Assembly (NCBI GenBank): GCA_028698875.1
Contig: JAQVVR010000004.1
Span: 16,065 to 80,064 of the forward strand
Source of the DNA: Candidatus Izemoplasmatales bacterium
GTDB lineage: Bacteria; Bacillota_I; Bacilli_A; Izemoplasmatales; Hujiaoplasmataceae
Reading direction: 5' to 3'
Length of the DNA stretch: 64,000 nt
Under the pieces are notes generated by a model that was not told the origin of the DNA, searched no databases, and saw only the letters and a list, made by a program, of their open reading frames with translations. How positions within the stretch are numbered: the first letter of the stretch is position 1; every line of letters begins with the position of its first letter. Of the stretch, positions 53,242 to 61,392 are shown one piece after another. The position numbers were made by a program, and so were the translations under genes.

Positions 53242-56200
53242 ATGAGAAACTTGTTACGGAGCTTAGTCTTTTTAGTAACCATGTCAGTTTTAGGATTAGC
53301 ATTATTTGGTTGTAATCCCACAGGAAATGTAACCATCAATTATGATTCCATGGGGGGAAGTGAAGTTGCATCAATTGAAGTGGAAATTGGTAGCAAACTA
53401 ACTGTTCCCATAGTTGAAAAAAATGGTTATTCATTTGACGGTTGGTATACAGGCGTCATTTCTGGCGATGATATTATCCTTCTTGATGAATGGTCATTTG
53501 CAGATGGTATTGTTTCAGAAAGCATCACTTTATATGCAAAATGGGCAGTTAATCAGTATACAATCACTTTCGTAGAAAATGGTGGAACCGATGTTACTGA
53601 TCTACTGCAAAACTTTGGAACTGCTGTAACGGCCCCAACCATAACCAAAGAAGGAAGCACGTTTGTTGGCTGGTTCCAAGATGAAGAACTTACAATTCCA
53701 TATGTTTTTACTAACAAAGAAGCCGAAAACATCACCATCTATGCCAAGTGGGAAGTCAACGAGTATACAATCGCTTTTGAAGAAAACGGTGGGAGCGAAG
53801 TTTTAAACCTATCTCAAGACTATGACACTGCTATTACCGCACCAGAAGTTCCAACAAAACTAGGCCATAGTTTTGTAGGTTGGTATATTGATGCAGCATT
53901 CGTCACTGAATTCACCTTTGATACTATGCCGGCAAATAATATTACTCTTTATGCTAAATGGGCTCCTAATGAATTCACGATAAATTACCAAGATTACAAT
54001 GGGGTTGTGATTCATAGTGAGATTGTGGATTTTGGTTCGGACTTAAGCACTATCACTGCGCCAACAAATCCAGCACGAGTGGGCTATACATTTAGTGGTT
54101 GGGATACTACGTTACCAGCCACGATGCCAGCAGAAGGTATAACATTAACTGCTGTCTATACCATCAATCAATATACAATCACTTTTGAAGAAAATGGTGG
54201 AGTTGAAATTGCAAATTTAACACAAGATTTCGACACAGTCATTACGGCACCTGCTATCACCTTTGTTGGTCATACTTTTGTTGGTTGGTTCCAAGATGCC
54301 GAATTTTCCATTCCTTTTGTTTTTTCGACGATGCCAGCTGGTAACATCACAATCTTTGCCAATTGGAGTATTAATGAATATACGGTAAAATATGCTGACC
54401 ATGATGGAACGGTAATCGCAACTGAAACGGTTGTATATAATGCCGATTTAAGTACTTTTGTCATTCCTGGAAATCCAAGTCGAGTTGGCTATACATTTTT
54501 TGAATGGAGTAACACACTACCATCGACGATGCCGGCAAATGACATTACCATTACCGCTGTATACAACGTCAATCAATATGCGGTTACTTTTGTAGAAAAT
54601 GGCGGCGAGGAAATGGCGGATTCAGAACTTGATTATGACACCGCACTATCAAACTATCGCATGAGCCGAGTTGGATATTTATTTGATGGTTGGTTCCAAG
54701 ATGAGGAACTTTTAATACCTGTGTCAAACATTCCAGCAGAAGATATTACATTGTATGCAAAATGGACACAGTTATCCTTTACTCCGACGGACTACGCATT
54801 TATTAATTATTCAACCCAATTTGTCAGTGATACTTGTGGAACAAACATCAATATGTATATCTACAGTGATAAACTGAGAGTTCCATATGTTGATCTATCA
54901 GAATTCATTGCTTTGCTTTCGGGTTTAATTGACGATACAACCCAAGTCGAGGTTATTGATGATCACACAGTAAAGGTTTTCATCTATTATGAATATACAC
55001 CAGAAGAAATGATAGAATACGGACTCGAGGAGTCGGTCTTTACTGAATATGTTATTTTTGACTTTAAAGATATGACTATTTCTGCTCCGAGTGTTGATAG
55101 TTTCGATTATTTCGCGGGCAATACCGAAACCTCATTTTCAGAAGGCTTGGATGTTGTCGCCTCATATGGTGAACCATTGCCAGAATTTTATGCGAATGTC
55201 TTAAACTATGGTTTTACTTTCCGAATTGTCGAATACGAGGGAAAAACATTGTATACCGTTCCGCTGTCATTAGCCAATCTCCTTTTGACAGGAGGAATGT
55301 TTGATGTCATTACTAATAAAGATGATACACTAGGTACATACTATCTGTATGGCTTTGATACTTACCAAGCATATGACATTCCCGATGCTGTTGAAGGTGA
55401 CAATTTATATAACCTGGTCAAAGCCAGCACATATAATTACACAAATACCATGACAACAGAATCGGTCAATTTCTTAGCTTTTGCCTTTGATAATTTCTAC
55501 GGTTTGAAGGATTATAAAAATATTGACAGTTTTATCGACTATGTCGCCGATAATTTTGCTGGGTACACTAGATTGAATTTCTATGATAAACTATATGAAT
55601 TTATCGAGACCTTTGAAGATCTTCACACTTCCGTAGTCACATCAGGGTCAACGCGTCCGGAATATGAACACTACCAAGTGTATGCTGATTATCCTACATA
55701 CATCAAGACTCATTCGGCTGCGTATTGGGATTGTGGATGTGATTTAGCTTCTAATTTTACATTGACGATTCAAGATAACATAGCATATTATCAAATAACC
55801 AGTTTCACCGAAGAATTCAAAACGGAGATTGAACGGGATATGGCAAGTATCGCTGCCGCCAATGTCGACTATGTCGTTTTGGATATATCTTGTAATGGAG
55901 GTGGGGTTTTAGCCGGAGTTTTAAATCTACTCAATTATCTCACCAACGATGACATATCGATGTATTCAAGCACCTTTGGGGCTAACAGTTCAACGACTTA
56001 TGATGTTGCTGGAGATATGGCTATTGACGCTGAATTCTTCATTATCACCTCGGAATACACGTTCAGTGCCGCCAATTTGTTTGCCGCATTAGCTACTGAA
56101 GGCGGCTATGCTAAAACGATCGGTGAACCATCCGGTGGTGGAGCTTGTTCAATCCAAATTTTGGTTTTACCAAATGGAGCTATCGTGGTTATGTCTTCAC

Positions 56201-56346
56201 CAATGAATCTTTCCTATTCGACTGGTGAGACAGTCGAGGAAGGCGTTCCTGTTGATTATTTCTTTGATTTGGCAGGCGGAGTTCCAACTATTGATCAATT
56301 ATTGATAATCTGTGGAGAACTTTCTGAAGAAACTCCTGCAGAATAA
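53242..56346 (+). CDS. Lipoprotein with InlB-type repeats and S41-family protease domain
   Basis: Lipobox LFGC (Cys ~24) anchors it outside the cell. Residues ~30-510 hold about seven Listeria-Bacteroides (InlB B) repeats of ~65-70 residues with the FxENGG, GxTFVGWF and ITLYAKW cores. The C-terminal ~230 residues look like a peptidase S41 of the tricorn/IRBP type: VLDISCNGGG (~885), EYTFSAANLFAALA with the likely nucleophile Ser (~935), and GEPSGGGAC. The middle ~510-790 is unrecognised. Substrate and partners are unknown; surface protein processing is one option. Confidence 0.8.
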   Translation: MRNLLRSLVFLVTMSVLGLALFGCNPTGNVTINYDSMGGSEVASIEVEIGSKLTVPIVEKNGYSFDGWYTGVISGDDIILLDEWSFADGIVSESITLYAKWAVNQYTITFVENGGTDVTDLLQNFGTAVTAPTITKEGSTFVGWFQDEELTIPYVFTNKEAENITIYAKWEVNEYTIAFEENGGSEVLNLSQDYDTAITAPEVPTKLGHSFVGWYIDAAFVTEFTFDTMPANNITLYAKWAPNEFTINYQDYNGVVIHSEIVDFGSDLSTITAPTNPARVGYTFSGWDTTLPATMPAEGITLTAVYTINQYTITFEENGGVEIANLTQDFDTVITAPAITFVGHTFVGWFQDAEFSIPFVFSTMPAGNITIFANWSINEYTVKYADHDGTVIATETVVYNADLSTFVIPGNPSRVGYTFFEWSNTLPSTMPANDITITAVYNVNQYAVTFVENGGEEMADSELDYDTALSNYRMSRVGYLFDGWFQDEELLIPVSNIPAEDITLYAKWTQLSFTPTDYAFINYSTQFVSDTCGTNINMYIYSDKLRVPYVDLSEFIALLSGLIDDTTQVEVIDDHTVKVFIYYEYTPEEMIEYGLEESVFTEYVIFDFKDMTISAPSVDSFDYFAGNTETSFSEGLDVVASYGEPLPEFYANVLNYGFTFRIVEYEGKTLYTVPLSLANLLLTGGMFDVITNKDDTLGTYYLYGFDTYQAYDIPDAVEGDNLYNLVKASTYNYTNTMTTESVNFLAFAFDNFYGLKDYKNIDSFIDYVADNFAGYTRLNFYDKLYEFIETFEDLHTSVVTSGSTRPEYEHYQVYADYPTYIKTHSAAYWDCGCDLASNFTLTIQDNIAYYQITSFTEEFKTEIERDMASIAAANVDYVVLDISCNGGGVLAGVLNLLNYLTNDDISMYSSTFGANSSTTYDVAGDMAIDAEFFIITSEYTFSAANLFAALATEGGYAKTIGEPSGGGACSIQILVLPNGAIVVMSSPMNLSYSTGETVEEGVPVDYFFDLAGGVPTIDQLLIICGELSEETPAE
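53330..54770 (+). repeat. InlB-type (Listeria-Bacteroides) repeat array
   Basis: About seven in-frame copies, each ~195-210 bases, recognisable by GWF/GWY and LYAKW-like ends. Two copies are of a variant type (IHSEIV / IATETV with TLPATMPA). Confidence 0.75.
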
Positions 56347-56357
56347 AAGTTGAGTAA

Positions 56358-56390
56358 GAAATCGCCCGGTAAAAACCGAGCGATTTTTTT
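56358..56390 (+). terminator. Terminator of the S41 lipoprotein gene
   Basis: AAATCGCCCGGT/ACCGAGCGATTT, one mismatch, followed by seven Ts. Confidence 0.85.
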
Positions 56391-56424
56391 ATAAAAAAAA
56401 GCGCATTTCGGGGAATGCGCTTTT
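56391..56424 (-). terminator. Terminator of rpsD (minus strand)
   Basis: On the minus strand AAAAGCGCATT pairs with AATGCGCTTTT and is followed by Ts. Confidence 0.85.
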
Positions 56425-56427
56425 AAC

Positions 56428-57027
56428 TTATTTGTTGTAAAGTTCGACGATTAGATTTTCTTTAATTTCTGGAAGAATCTCAGCTCTTTCAGGTAATCTA
56501 ACATATGTGGCAGCGACTTTGTTATCATCAAATGAAACGAATTCAACACGCGATACTACCGCGGCTAATGCTTCTTTTATGACAACCAAATCCTTTGACG
56601 ATTCCTTGACGGTAATGACTTGTCCGGGTTTAATCCGCATTGAGGGAATGTCAGCTTTTTTACCATCGACATGGAAATGTCCATGGTTTACTAACTGCCT
56701 GGCTTGTTGTCTGGTTTTAGCAAATCCAGCACGATAGACAAGATTATCTAAACGTGATTCCAATAAGAAGAGGAAGTTTGAACCTTGTTTGCCAACCATT
56801 TTTTTAGCTTCATTAAAAGTTTTGCGGAACTGTCTTTCGTTGACACCATAGGTGAAACGAACGCGTTGCTTTTCTTGAAGTTGAGTGCCGTATTCAGATA
56901 ATTTGATGCGTTTTTGACCATGTTGTCCAGGAACGTAGGGACGTTTTAGAATTTCTTTTCCGGTTTCGGAAACCGAAAATCCTAAACGACGCGATACTTT
57001 CCAACTTGAACCTGTAAATCTCGACAT
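56428..57027 (-). CDS. rpsD: 30S ribosomal protein S4
   Basis: Primary 16S rRNA-binding protein that nucleates the small subunit. Typical features: [39 protein letters not shown] and the S4 RNA-binding domain [15 protein letters not shown] followed by [15 protein letters not shown] (about residues 89-125). 199 aa is the usual Firmicutes length. No zinc-binding Cys. It stands alone with its own promoter and a 165-base leader, as in Bacillus, where S4 represses its own synthesis. Confidence 0.97.
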   Translation of the reverse strand: MSRFTGSSWKVSRRLGFSVSETGKEILKRPYVPGQHGQKRIKLSEYGTQLQEKQRVRFTYGVNERQFRKTFNEAKKMVGKQGSNFLFLLESRLDNLVYRAGFAKTRQQARQLVNHGHFHVDGKKADIPSMRIKPGQVITVKESSKDLVVIKEALAAVVSRVEFVSFDDNKVAATYVRLPERAEILPEIKENLIVELYNK

Positions 57028-57192
57028 ATATTGTCCTCCTATATTTACGCGTAATAGGTAAGGAGTATCCTTGTTCCTTAGCTTGATTGTTTAAATGGTT
57101 TCATGTTAAGCAGTTAACACTACTTCCAAACCCCGATTGGAACAATCAAATCGTAAAGATGACGAATACAACTGCTTTTTATTACATGCGCA
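57028..57192 (-). promoter_or_regulatory. rpsD leader, candidate S4 autoregulatory region
   Basis: On the minus strand the leader has TTGATTGTT that can pair with AACAATCAA ~55 bases later, GCAGTT with AACTGC, and AAGGA with TCCTT near the start, giving an interlocked fold before a GGAGG site. A role in S4 feedback is inferred from known rpsD leaders in Firmicutes. Confidence 0.45.
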
Positions 57193-57198
57193 GGGTAT

Positions 57199-57227
57199 AT
57201 TATATACTAATCGCTAAAGGATGTCAA
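57199..57227 (-). promoter_or_regulatory. SigA promoter of rpsD (minus strand)
   Basis: On the minus strand TTGACA, 17 bases, TATAAT. The -35 lies within the 3' end of the fRMsr gene. Confidence 0.85.
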
Positions 57228-57693
57228 CCAAAAGCGCGACGGCTTTTTCCAAGATTAATCGCTCTGTTTCACCAAAACGAGCGAGGTAAGGACTGTCAAG
57301 ATCAAGCACACCAAAAAGGGTGTTATTTTTGATGATGGGGATGACGATTTCCGAACGTGAGTTTGAATCACAAACGATATGATCGGGAAAATCCGCGACA
57401 TCATTAATTATCAATGGCTTTTGATTTTTGGCAGCGATTCCGCAAACTCCTTTTCCCATAGGAATTTGTGTGCAAGCCGGCAACCCTTGAAAGGGGCCGA
57501 GCAGTAAATGGTCATCTTTTGCAAGATAAAAACCTGCCCAATTAATATCATCAAAAAAATACCGAATAATCGCGGACATATTTGCTAAGTTCGAGATAAT
57601 CGGGACGTCTTTATCTAAATAACCTTTGAGATTTTCAAGTAATAAATCATAGTTTGAGGCTTGGTTTTTCGAAAGTTGTGAATTTGTAAACAT
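57214..57693 (-). CDS. msrC: Free methionine-(R)-sulfoxide reductase (GAF-type)
   Basis: Reduces free Met-R-sulfoxide in the cytoplasm. A single GAF domain with the family core NWAGFYLAKDDHLLLGPFQG, followed by ACTQIPMGKGVCGIAA and HIVCDSNSRSEIVIPI, which carry the three redox-active Cys. 159 aa is typical. It reads divergently from thiI. Confidence 0.9.
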   Translation of the reverse strand: MFTNSQLSKNQASNYDLLLENLKGYLDKDVPIISNLANMSAIIRYFFDDINWAGFYLAKDDHLLLGPFQGLPACTQIPMGKGVCGIAAKNQKPLIINDVADFPDHIVCDSNSRSEIVIPIIKNNTLFGVLDLDSPYLARFGETERLILEKAVALLVDIL

Positions 57694-57781
57694 AATATCA
57701 CCATCACAATTATAATTTATTGGGCTTATTTACGCAATATTTATGTTAAAATAAGAGAGAAACAAAAAAGAGGGATTAAGC

Positions 57782-59020
57782 ATGTACGAACGGCTACTTG
57801 TCCGCTACGGGGACTTGAATTTAAAAGGTAAAAATATCAAGTATTTCATCGATAAAGCCAATCATCTAATTCGCGAAAAACTAGCAGGCATTAATGTCGG
57901 ATATGATTTTCGACATGATCGGATATATATACTATTACATGATAATGATCCCCAAACCGTTATCGAACGTTTAAACCGAGTATCGGGACTTTATTCGTAT
58001 AGTTTAATATCCAAATGTGCTGTTAACATGGATGAGATTGTCCAGTTAGCTTTGGAAATGATTGCAGAAAAAACGCATAATTTACCAACAACATTCAAGG
58101 TTGAAACCAAACGAGCAGACAAAAACTATCCATTAACAAGTCAGGAAATAACTTTGGTTGTGGCCGGTAAGATTCTATCTGTTGCTAAGAATCTTATCGT
58201 TGATGTTCATCATCCGGAATTGACACTAAGTGTTGAAATTCGCAACGATGGTGCTTATCTGTTTATTGGGCAGATCAAAGCAATGGGTGGTTATCCTGTT
58301 GGTATTGGTGGTAAAGGGTTGCTAATGCTATCGGGGGGGATTGATTCGCCCGTGGCAGGGTATTTAGCAATGAAACAAGGTGTTGAAATTGAGTGCATCC
58401 ATTTTGAATCAACGCCAATGACTTCCATTGAATCAGTTCAGAAAGCCATCGATTTAGTCGAGGTGTTAGCACTATATGCTCCCCACGATAAGATTAAAAT
58501 TCATTTAGTTCCGTTTGCGTCATTACACAGTGACATCATTGCCAACATACCAGAATCATATATCATCACAGTAATGCGCAGAATGATGTATCGAATCGCC
58601 GAAACAATCATGAAGAAGAACGATTGTCTATGCATCATCAATGGCGAATCAATTGGGCAGGTAGCGTCCCAAACGATTGAAAGCATGAAATGCATCAATT
58701 TAGTGACTCAAGCTTTAGTCATTCGTCCCCTGGCAGTTTTTGATAAATTGACGACGATGAAAATAGCTCAAGATATTGGCACAATTGAAATATCAAATCG
58801 ACCATTTGAAGATTGTTGCACAGTATATTTGCCAAAAAATCCAGTAATCCGCCCCAATGTTGAGATGACGGAATACTACGAAACCTTATTTGATTACCAA
58901 TCAAAGATTGATCAAGCAATCATCAACACGAAAACGTTGATGCTAAAAGCAGGAAAGCATTTTGATATCATTGGTATGGGTCTCACCGTCCAAGCGGGTT
59001 TTAATCATGAAAACCATTGA
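57782..59020 (+). CDS. thiI: ThiI, tRNA 4-thiouridine synthetase
   Basis: Makes s4U at position 8 of tRNA. N-terminal ferredoxin-like part with LVRYGDLNLKGKN (~5-18), a THUMP domain to ~170, then a PP-loop ATPase with MLSGGIDSPVAGYL (~182) and INGESIGQVASQT (~285). No rhodanese domain, as usual in Firmicutes (411-412 aa), so sulfur must come from a separate desulfurase. No NifZ-type partner is next to it; SufS may supply sulfur. It overlaps the GNAT gene by 14 bases. Confidence 0.94.
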   Translation: MYERLLVRYGDLNLKGKNIKYFIDKANHLIREKLAGINVGYDFRHDRIYILLHDNDPQTVIERLNRVSGLYSYSLISKCAVNMDEIVQLALEMIAEKTHNLPTTFKVETKRADKNYPLTSQEITLVVAGKILSVAKNLIVDVHHPELTLSVEIRNDGAYLFIGQIKAMGGYPVGIGGKGLLMLSGGIDSPVAGYLAMKQGVEIECIHFESTPMTSIESVQKAIDLVEVLALYAPHDKIKIHLVPFASLHSDIIANIPESYIITVMRRMMYRIAETIMKKNDCLCIINGESIGQVASQTIESMKCINLVTQALVIRPLAVFDKLTTMKIAQDIGTIEISNRPFEDCCTVYLPKNPVIRPNVEMTEYYETLFDYQSKIDQAIINTKTLMLKAGKHFDIIGMGLTVQAGFNHENH

Positions 59021-61304
59021 GACTCAGCGATTAATACTGCGATCATGGACAATCAGTGATGTCCATGACTTATATGAATATGCGGTTTTGCCAACTGTTG
59101 GACCCAATGCAGGCTGGAACCCACACCAATCATTGACGGAATCACTTAGTATCGTGCAAAAGTTTATAAAGGATGATGATGTTTGGGCTATTGTTGAACG
59201 GAAAAGTCAAAAAGTGATTGGATCAGTTGGACTTCATAATCGGATTGATCTGCAAGGAAACATCAGTTGGGAAATCGGTTATGTTCTTTCGACTTTATAT
59301 GAAGGGCAAGGGTTGATGACTGAGGCTGTAAAAGCCGTTATTAGTTTTGCCTTTTCTGATTGTCAAATTGATACATTATATGTTAAACATTTTATTGGCA
59401 ATGATAAATCCCGACGAGTTATCGAGAAATGTGGCTTTATATTTCAAAAGACAGGGATATCAAAACTTCATAACGGTGATGAAAAAGAATCGATGATATA
59501 TTGTATTACAAAGAAAGATTATCTAAAACAAGGAGGTACAATCATGTACGAATGGGATTTAAAAAAGTTGTATCAAGGCTTTGAGGACTTAGCATTTCTT
59601 GAAGATCTCAAACTGATGGATGAATTAATCAAAAATATCAATGAAACCGCGGAACAAGCATTTCAGGATTATAATCAAAAGGCTACTAAATTAACCAATT
59701 TTCTTCAGACTGATATTAGATTTACAACATTAGCAACTAAGCTATTTACATTTTGTCAACTTAATCAAGCAACCAATTCCACTAACATACAAGCTAATAA
59801 GTATGCCAACACGCTAAGTATGAAATTTACTGAGTTAACTAAAACTAACACGGTATTTCAAAAATGGGTTGCCAGTTATCCGGAACTAGATGCGGATATT
59901 GCGGAAAATCCATTTCTTAAAGAACATGAATTTTATCTCCATGAAATTGTTACAAATGCGAAATATATGCTTGACGAAAAAACGGAAATGCTTGTTAGTA
60001 AATTAAAACAAACCGGCTCAAGTTCTTGGCACCGACTCCAAGCGTTATTAACTTCAACGCTAGCAGTCAATTATGAAGGAAAGAAAATAACGCTTTCTCA
60101 AGTCAGAAATTTAGCGTATGATTCCGATGGCGAAGTACGAAAAAAGGCATATTACGCGGAAATCGACAGTTATAAGCAAGTTGAAAAAGCAGTTTGCTTT
60201 GCCTTAAACGGAATCAAAGGCGAAGTAAACACACTTTCAGAATTGCGTGGGTATGCTTCGCCGCTAGATGAGGCACTTATAAAAAGTCGGATGAAACGGG
60301 AAACGCTTGATACGATGATTGATGTATGTAAATCGTATTTACCGGTGTTTCGCGCGTATTTGAAGCGTAAAGGCGAATTGTTAGGTCATAGGAACGGATT
60401 GCCGTTTTATGACTTGTTCGCTCCCATGGGTAAGAATGCGACTACATTCACAATTCCTCAAGCTAAGGATTATATTTTGAAAAACTTCCGTACTTTTAAT
60501 GAACGCTTGTACCTTATGGCTAAGAAAGCTTTTGAAGAGCAATGGATTGATTTCACACCCCGTGAAGGGAAAGTGGGAGGGGCTTTTTGTGACAATATTC
60601 ATCCATTGAAAGAAAGCCGAGTACTGACAAATTTCACAGGAATGTTTGGCGATGTCATCACCATTTCTCACGAACTTGGTCATGCATATCATGGAGAATG
60701 CATCTTCGATAACACAATCTTAAACGCTGATTACACGATGCCTGTAGCAGAAACAGCTTCAACGTTCTGTGAGACAATCGTTAATAAAGCTGCTTTACGC
60801 GACGCGGTATCAAATGATGAAAGAATTAGTTTGCTTGAGTCCTCAATTCAAGATTATACGCAAGTAATTGTGGATATCTTGTCACGCTTCATATTTGAAA
60901 GTAACGTTTTTACCGGACGTAAGTCGACAATTTATGATGAAAATGAGTTAAAAAACATGATGATTGATGCTCAAAAGCAAACTTACGGTGATGGACTTGA
61001 TCCAGATTTCATGCATCCATATATGTGGTTAAACAAATCACATTATTACAGTGGTGGTCTCAGTTTCTACAATTTCCCATATGCGTTTGGATTGTTATTT
61101 GCTAAGGGCCTATATGCTCAGTATTTGAAGGAGCCCCAAGCTTTCGTAGCTAAATATGATCTAGTTCTTCAAGCCACGGGATGTAGTACGGTTGAAGATA
61201 CTGCAAAAATGGCAGGGATTGATGTAACCAAAAAAGCATTTTGGATTGGCTCCTTGGAGTTGATTAAGCAAGACATTGATTTATTCATTGAATTGACAAA
61301 GTAG
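59007..61304 (+). CDS. GNAT acetyltransferase frame, in-frame with oligoendopeptidase F
   Basis: Residues 1-~175 are a RimJ/RimL-type GNAT N-acetyltransferase: TQRLILRSW, SWEIGYVLSTLYEGQGLMTEAVK (acetyl-CoA loop region) and NDKSRRVIEKCGF. No stop codon follows; the frame runs straight into PepF. ATG 59007 overlaps the end of thiI and is chosen over the upstream ATG 58962 because the family begins with ETxRLxLR. Inside the joining segment (KQGGT) lies a perfect AAGGAGGT followed by ATG 59544. So a 765-residue fusion, a separate PepF, or both can be made. Acceptor unknown. Confidence 0.7.
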   Translation: MKTIETQRLILRSWTISDVHDLYEYAVLPTVGPNAGWNPHQSLTESLSIVQKFIKDDDVWAIVERKSQKVIGSVGLHNRIDLQGNISWEIGYVLSTLYEGQGLMTEAVKAVISFAFSDCQIDTLYVKHFIGNDKSRRVIEKCGFIFQKTGISKLHNGDEKESMIYCITKKDYLKQGGTIMYEWDLKKLYQGFEDLAFLEDLKLMDELIKNINETAEQAFQDYNQKATKLTNFLQTDIRFTTLATKLFTFCQLNQATNSTNIQANKYANTLSMKFTELTKTNTVFQKWVASYPELDADIAENPFLKEHEFYLHEIVTNAKYMLDEKTEMLVSKLKQTGSSSWHRLQALLTSTLAVNYEGKKITLSQVRNLAYDSDGEVRKKAYYAEIDSYKQVEKAVCFALNGIKGEVNTLSELRGYASPLDEALIKSRMKRETLDTMIDVCKSYLPVFRAYLKRKGELLGHRNGLPFYDLFAPMGKNATTFTIPQAKDYILKNFRTFNERLYLMAKKAFEEQWIDFTPREGKVGGAFCDNIHPLKESRVLTNFTGMFGDVITISHELGHAYHGECIFDNTILNADYTMPVAETASTFCETIVNKAALRDAVSNDERISLLESSIQDYTQVIVDILSRFIFESNVFTGRKSTIYDENELKNMMIDAQKQTYGDGLDPDFMHPYMWLNKSHYYSGGLSFYNFPYAFGLLFAKGLYAQYLKEPQAFVAKYDLVLQATGCSTVEDTAKMAGIDVTKKAFWIGSLELIKQDIDLFIELTK
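59544..61304 (+). CDS. pepF: Oligoendopeptidase F (M3B metallopeptidase)
   Basis: Zinc peptidase that trims short oligopeptides in the cytoplasm. Starting at ATG 59544 (AAGGAGGT six bases upstream) gives 586 residues, the normal PepF length. The zinc site HELGHAYHG (~379) and its downstream Glu in PVAETASTFCET (~404) are intact; YSGGLSFYNFPYAFGLLFAKG is the family C-terminal signature. Usual PepF begins WDLxxLYxGxxD, matching YEWDLKKLYQGFED here. The same frame is open upstream into a GNAT domain. Confidence 0.92.
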   Translation: MYEWDLKKLYQGFEDLAFLEDLKLMDELIKNINETAEQAFQDYNQKATKLTNFLQTDIRFTTLATKLFTFCQLNQATNSTNIQANKYANTLSMKFTELTKTNTVFQKWVASYPELDADIAENPFLKEHEFYLHEIVTNAKYMLDEKTEMLVSKLKQTGSSSWHRLQALLTSTLAVNYEGKKITLSQVRNLAYDSDGEVRKKAYYAEIDSYKQVEKAVCFALNGIKGEVNTLSELRGYASPLDEALIKSRMKRETLDTMIDVCKSYLPVFRAYLKRKGELLGHRNGLPFYDLFAPMGKNATTFTIPQAKDYILKNFRTFNERLYLMAKKAFEEQWIDFTPREGKVGGAFCDNIHPLKESRVLTNFTGMFGDVITISHELGHAYHGECIFDNTILNADYTMPVAETASTFCETIVNKAALRDAVSNDERISLLESSIQDYTQVIVDILSRFIFESNVFTGRKSTIYDENELKNMMIDAQKQTYGDGLDPDFMHPYMWLNKSHYYSGGLSFYNFPYAFGLLFAKGLYAQYLKEPQAFVAKYDLVLQATGCSTVEDTAKMAGIDVTKKAFWIGSLELIKQDIDLFIELTK

Positions 61305-61325
61305 CGATACTTTGTCTTTTTTTTT
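61295..61325 (+). terminator. Terminator of thiI-pepF operon
   Basis: GACAAAGTA/TACTTTGTC (9 bp, loop GCGA) followed by nine Ts. The stop codon is inside the hairpin. Confidence 0.9.
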
Positions 61326-61392
61326 ACATTTCACCAATAGAATGACGCTTGACTTTGTTTTATATATGTAAAGCAAATAAGGAGGTCAAAAA

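Noticed and set aside
53330..54770. Internalin-type adhesin with leucine-rich repeats
   Set aside because: Only the InlB B-type beta repeat is present; no LRR pattern is visible.
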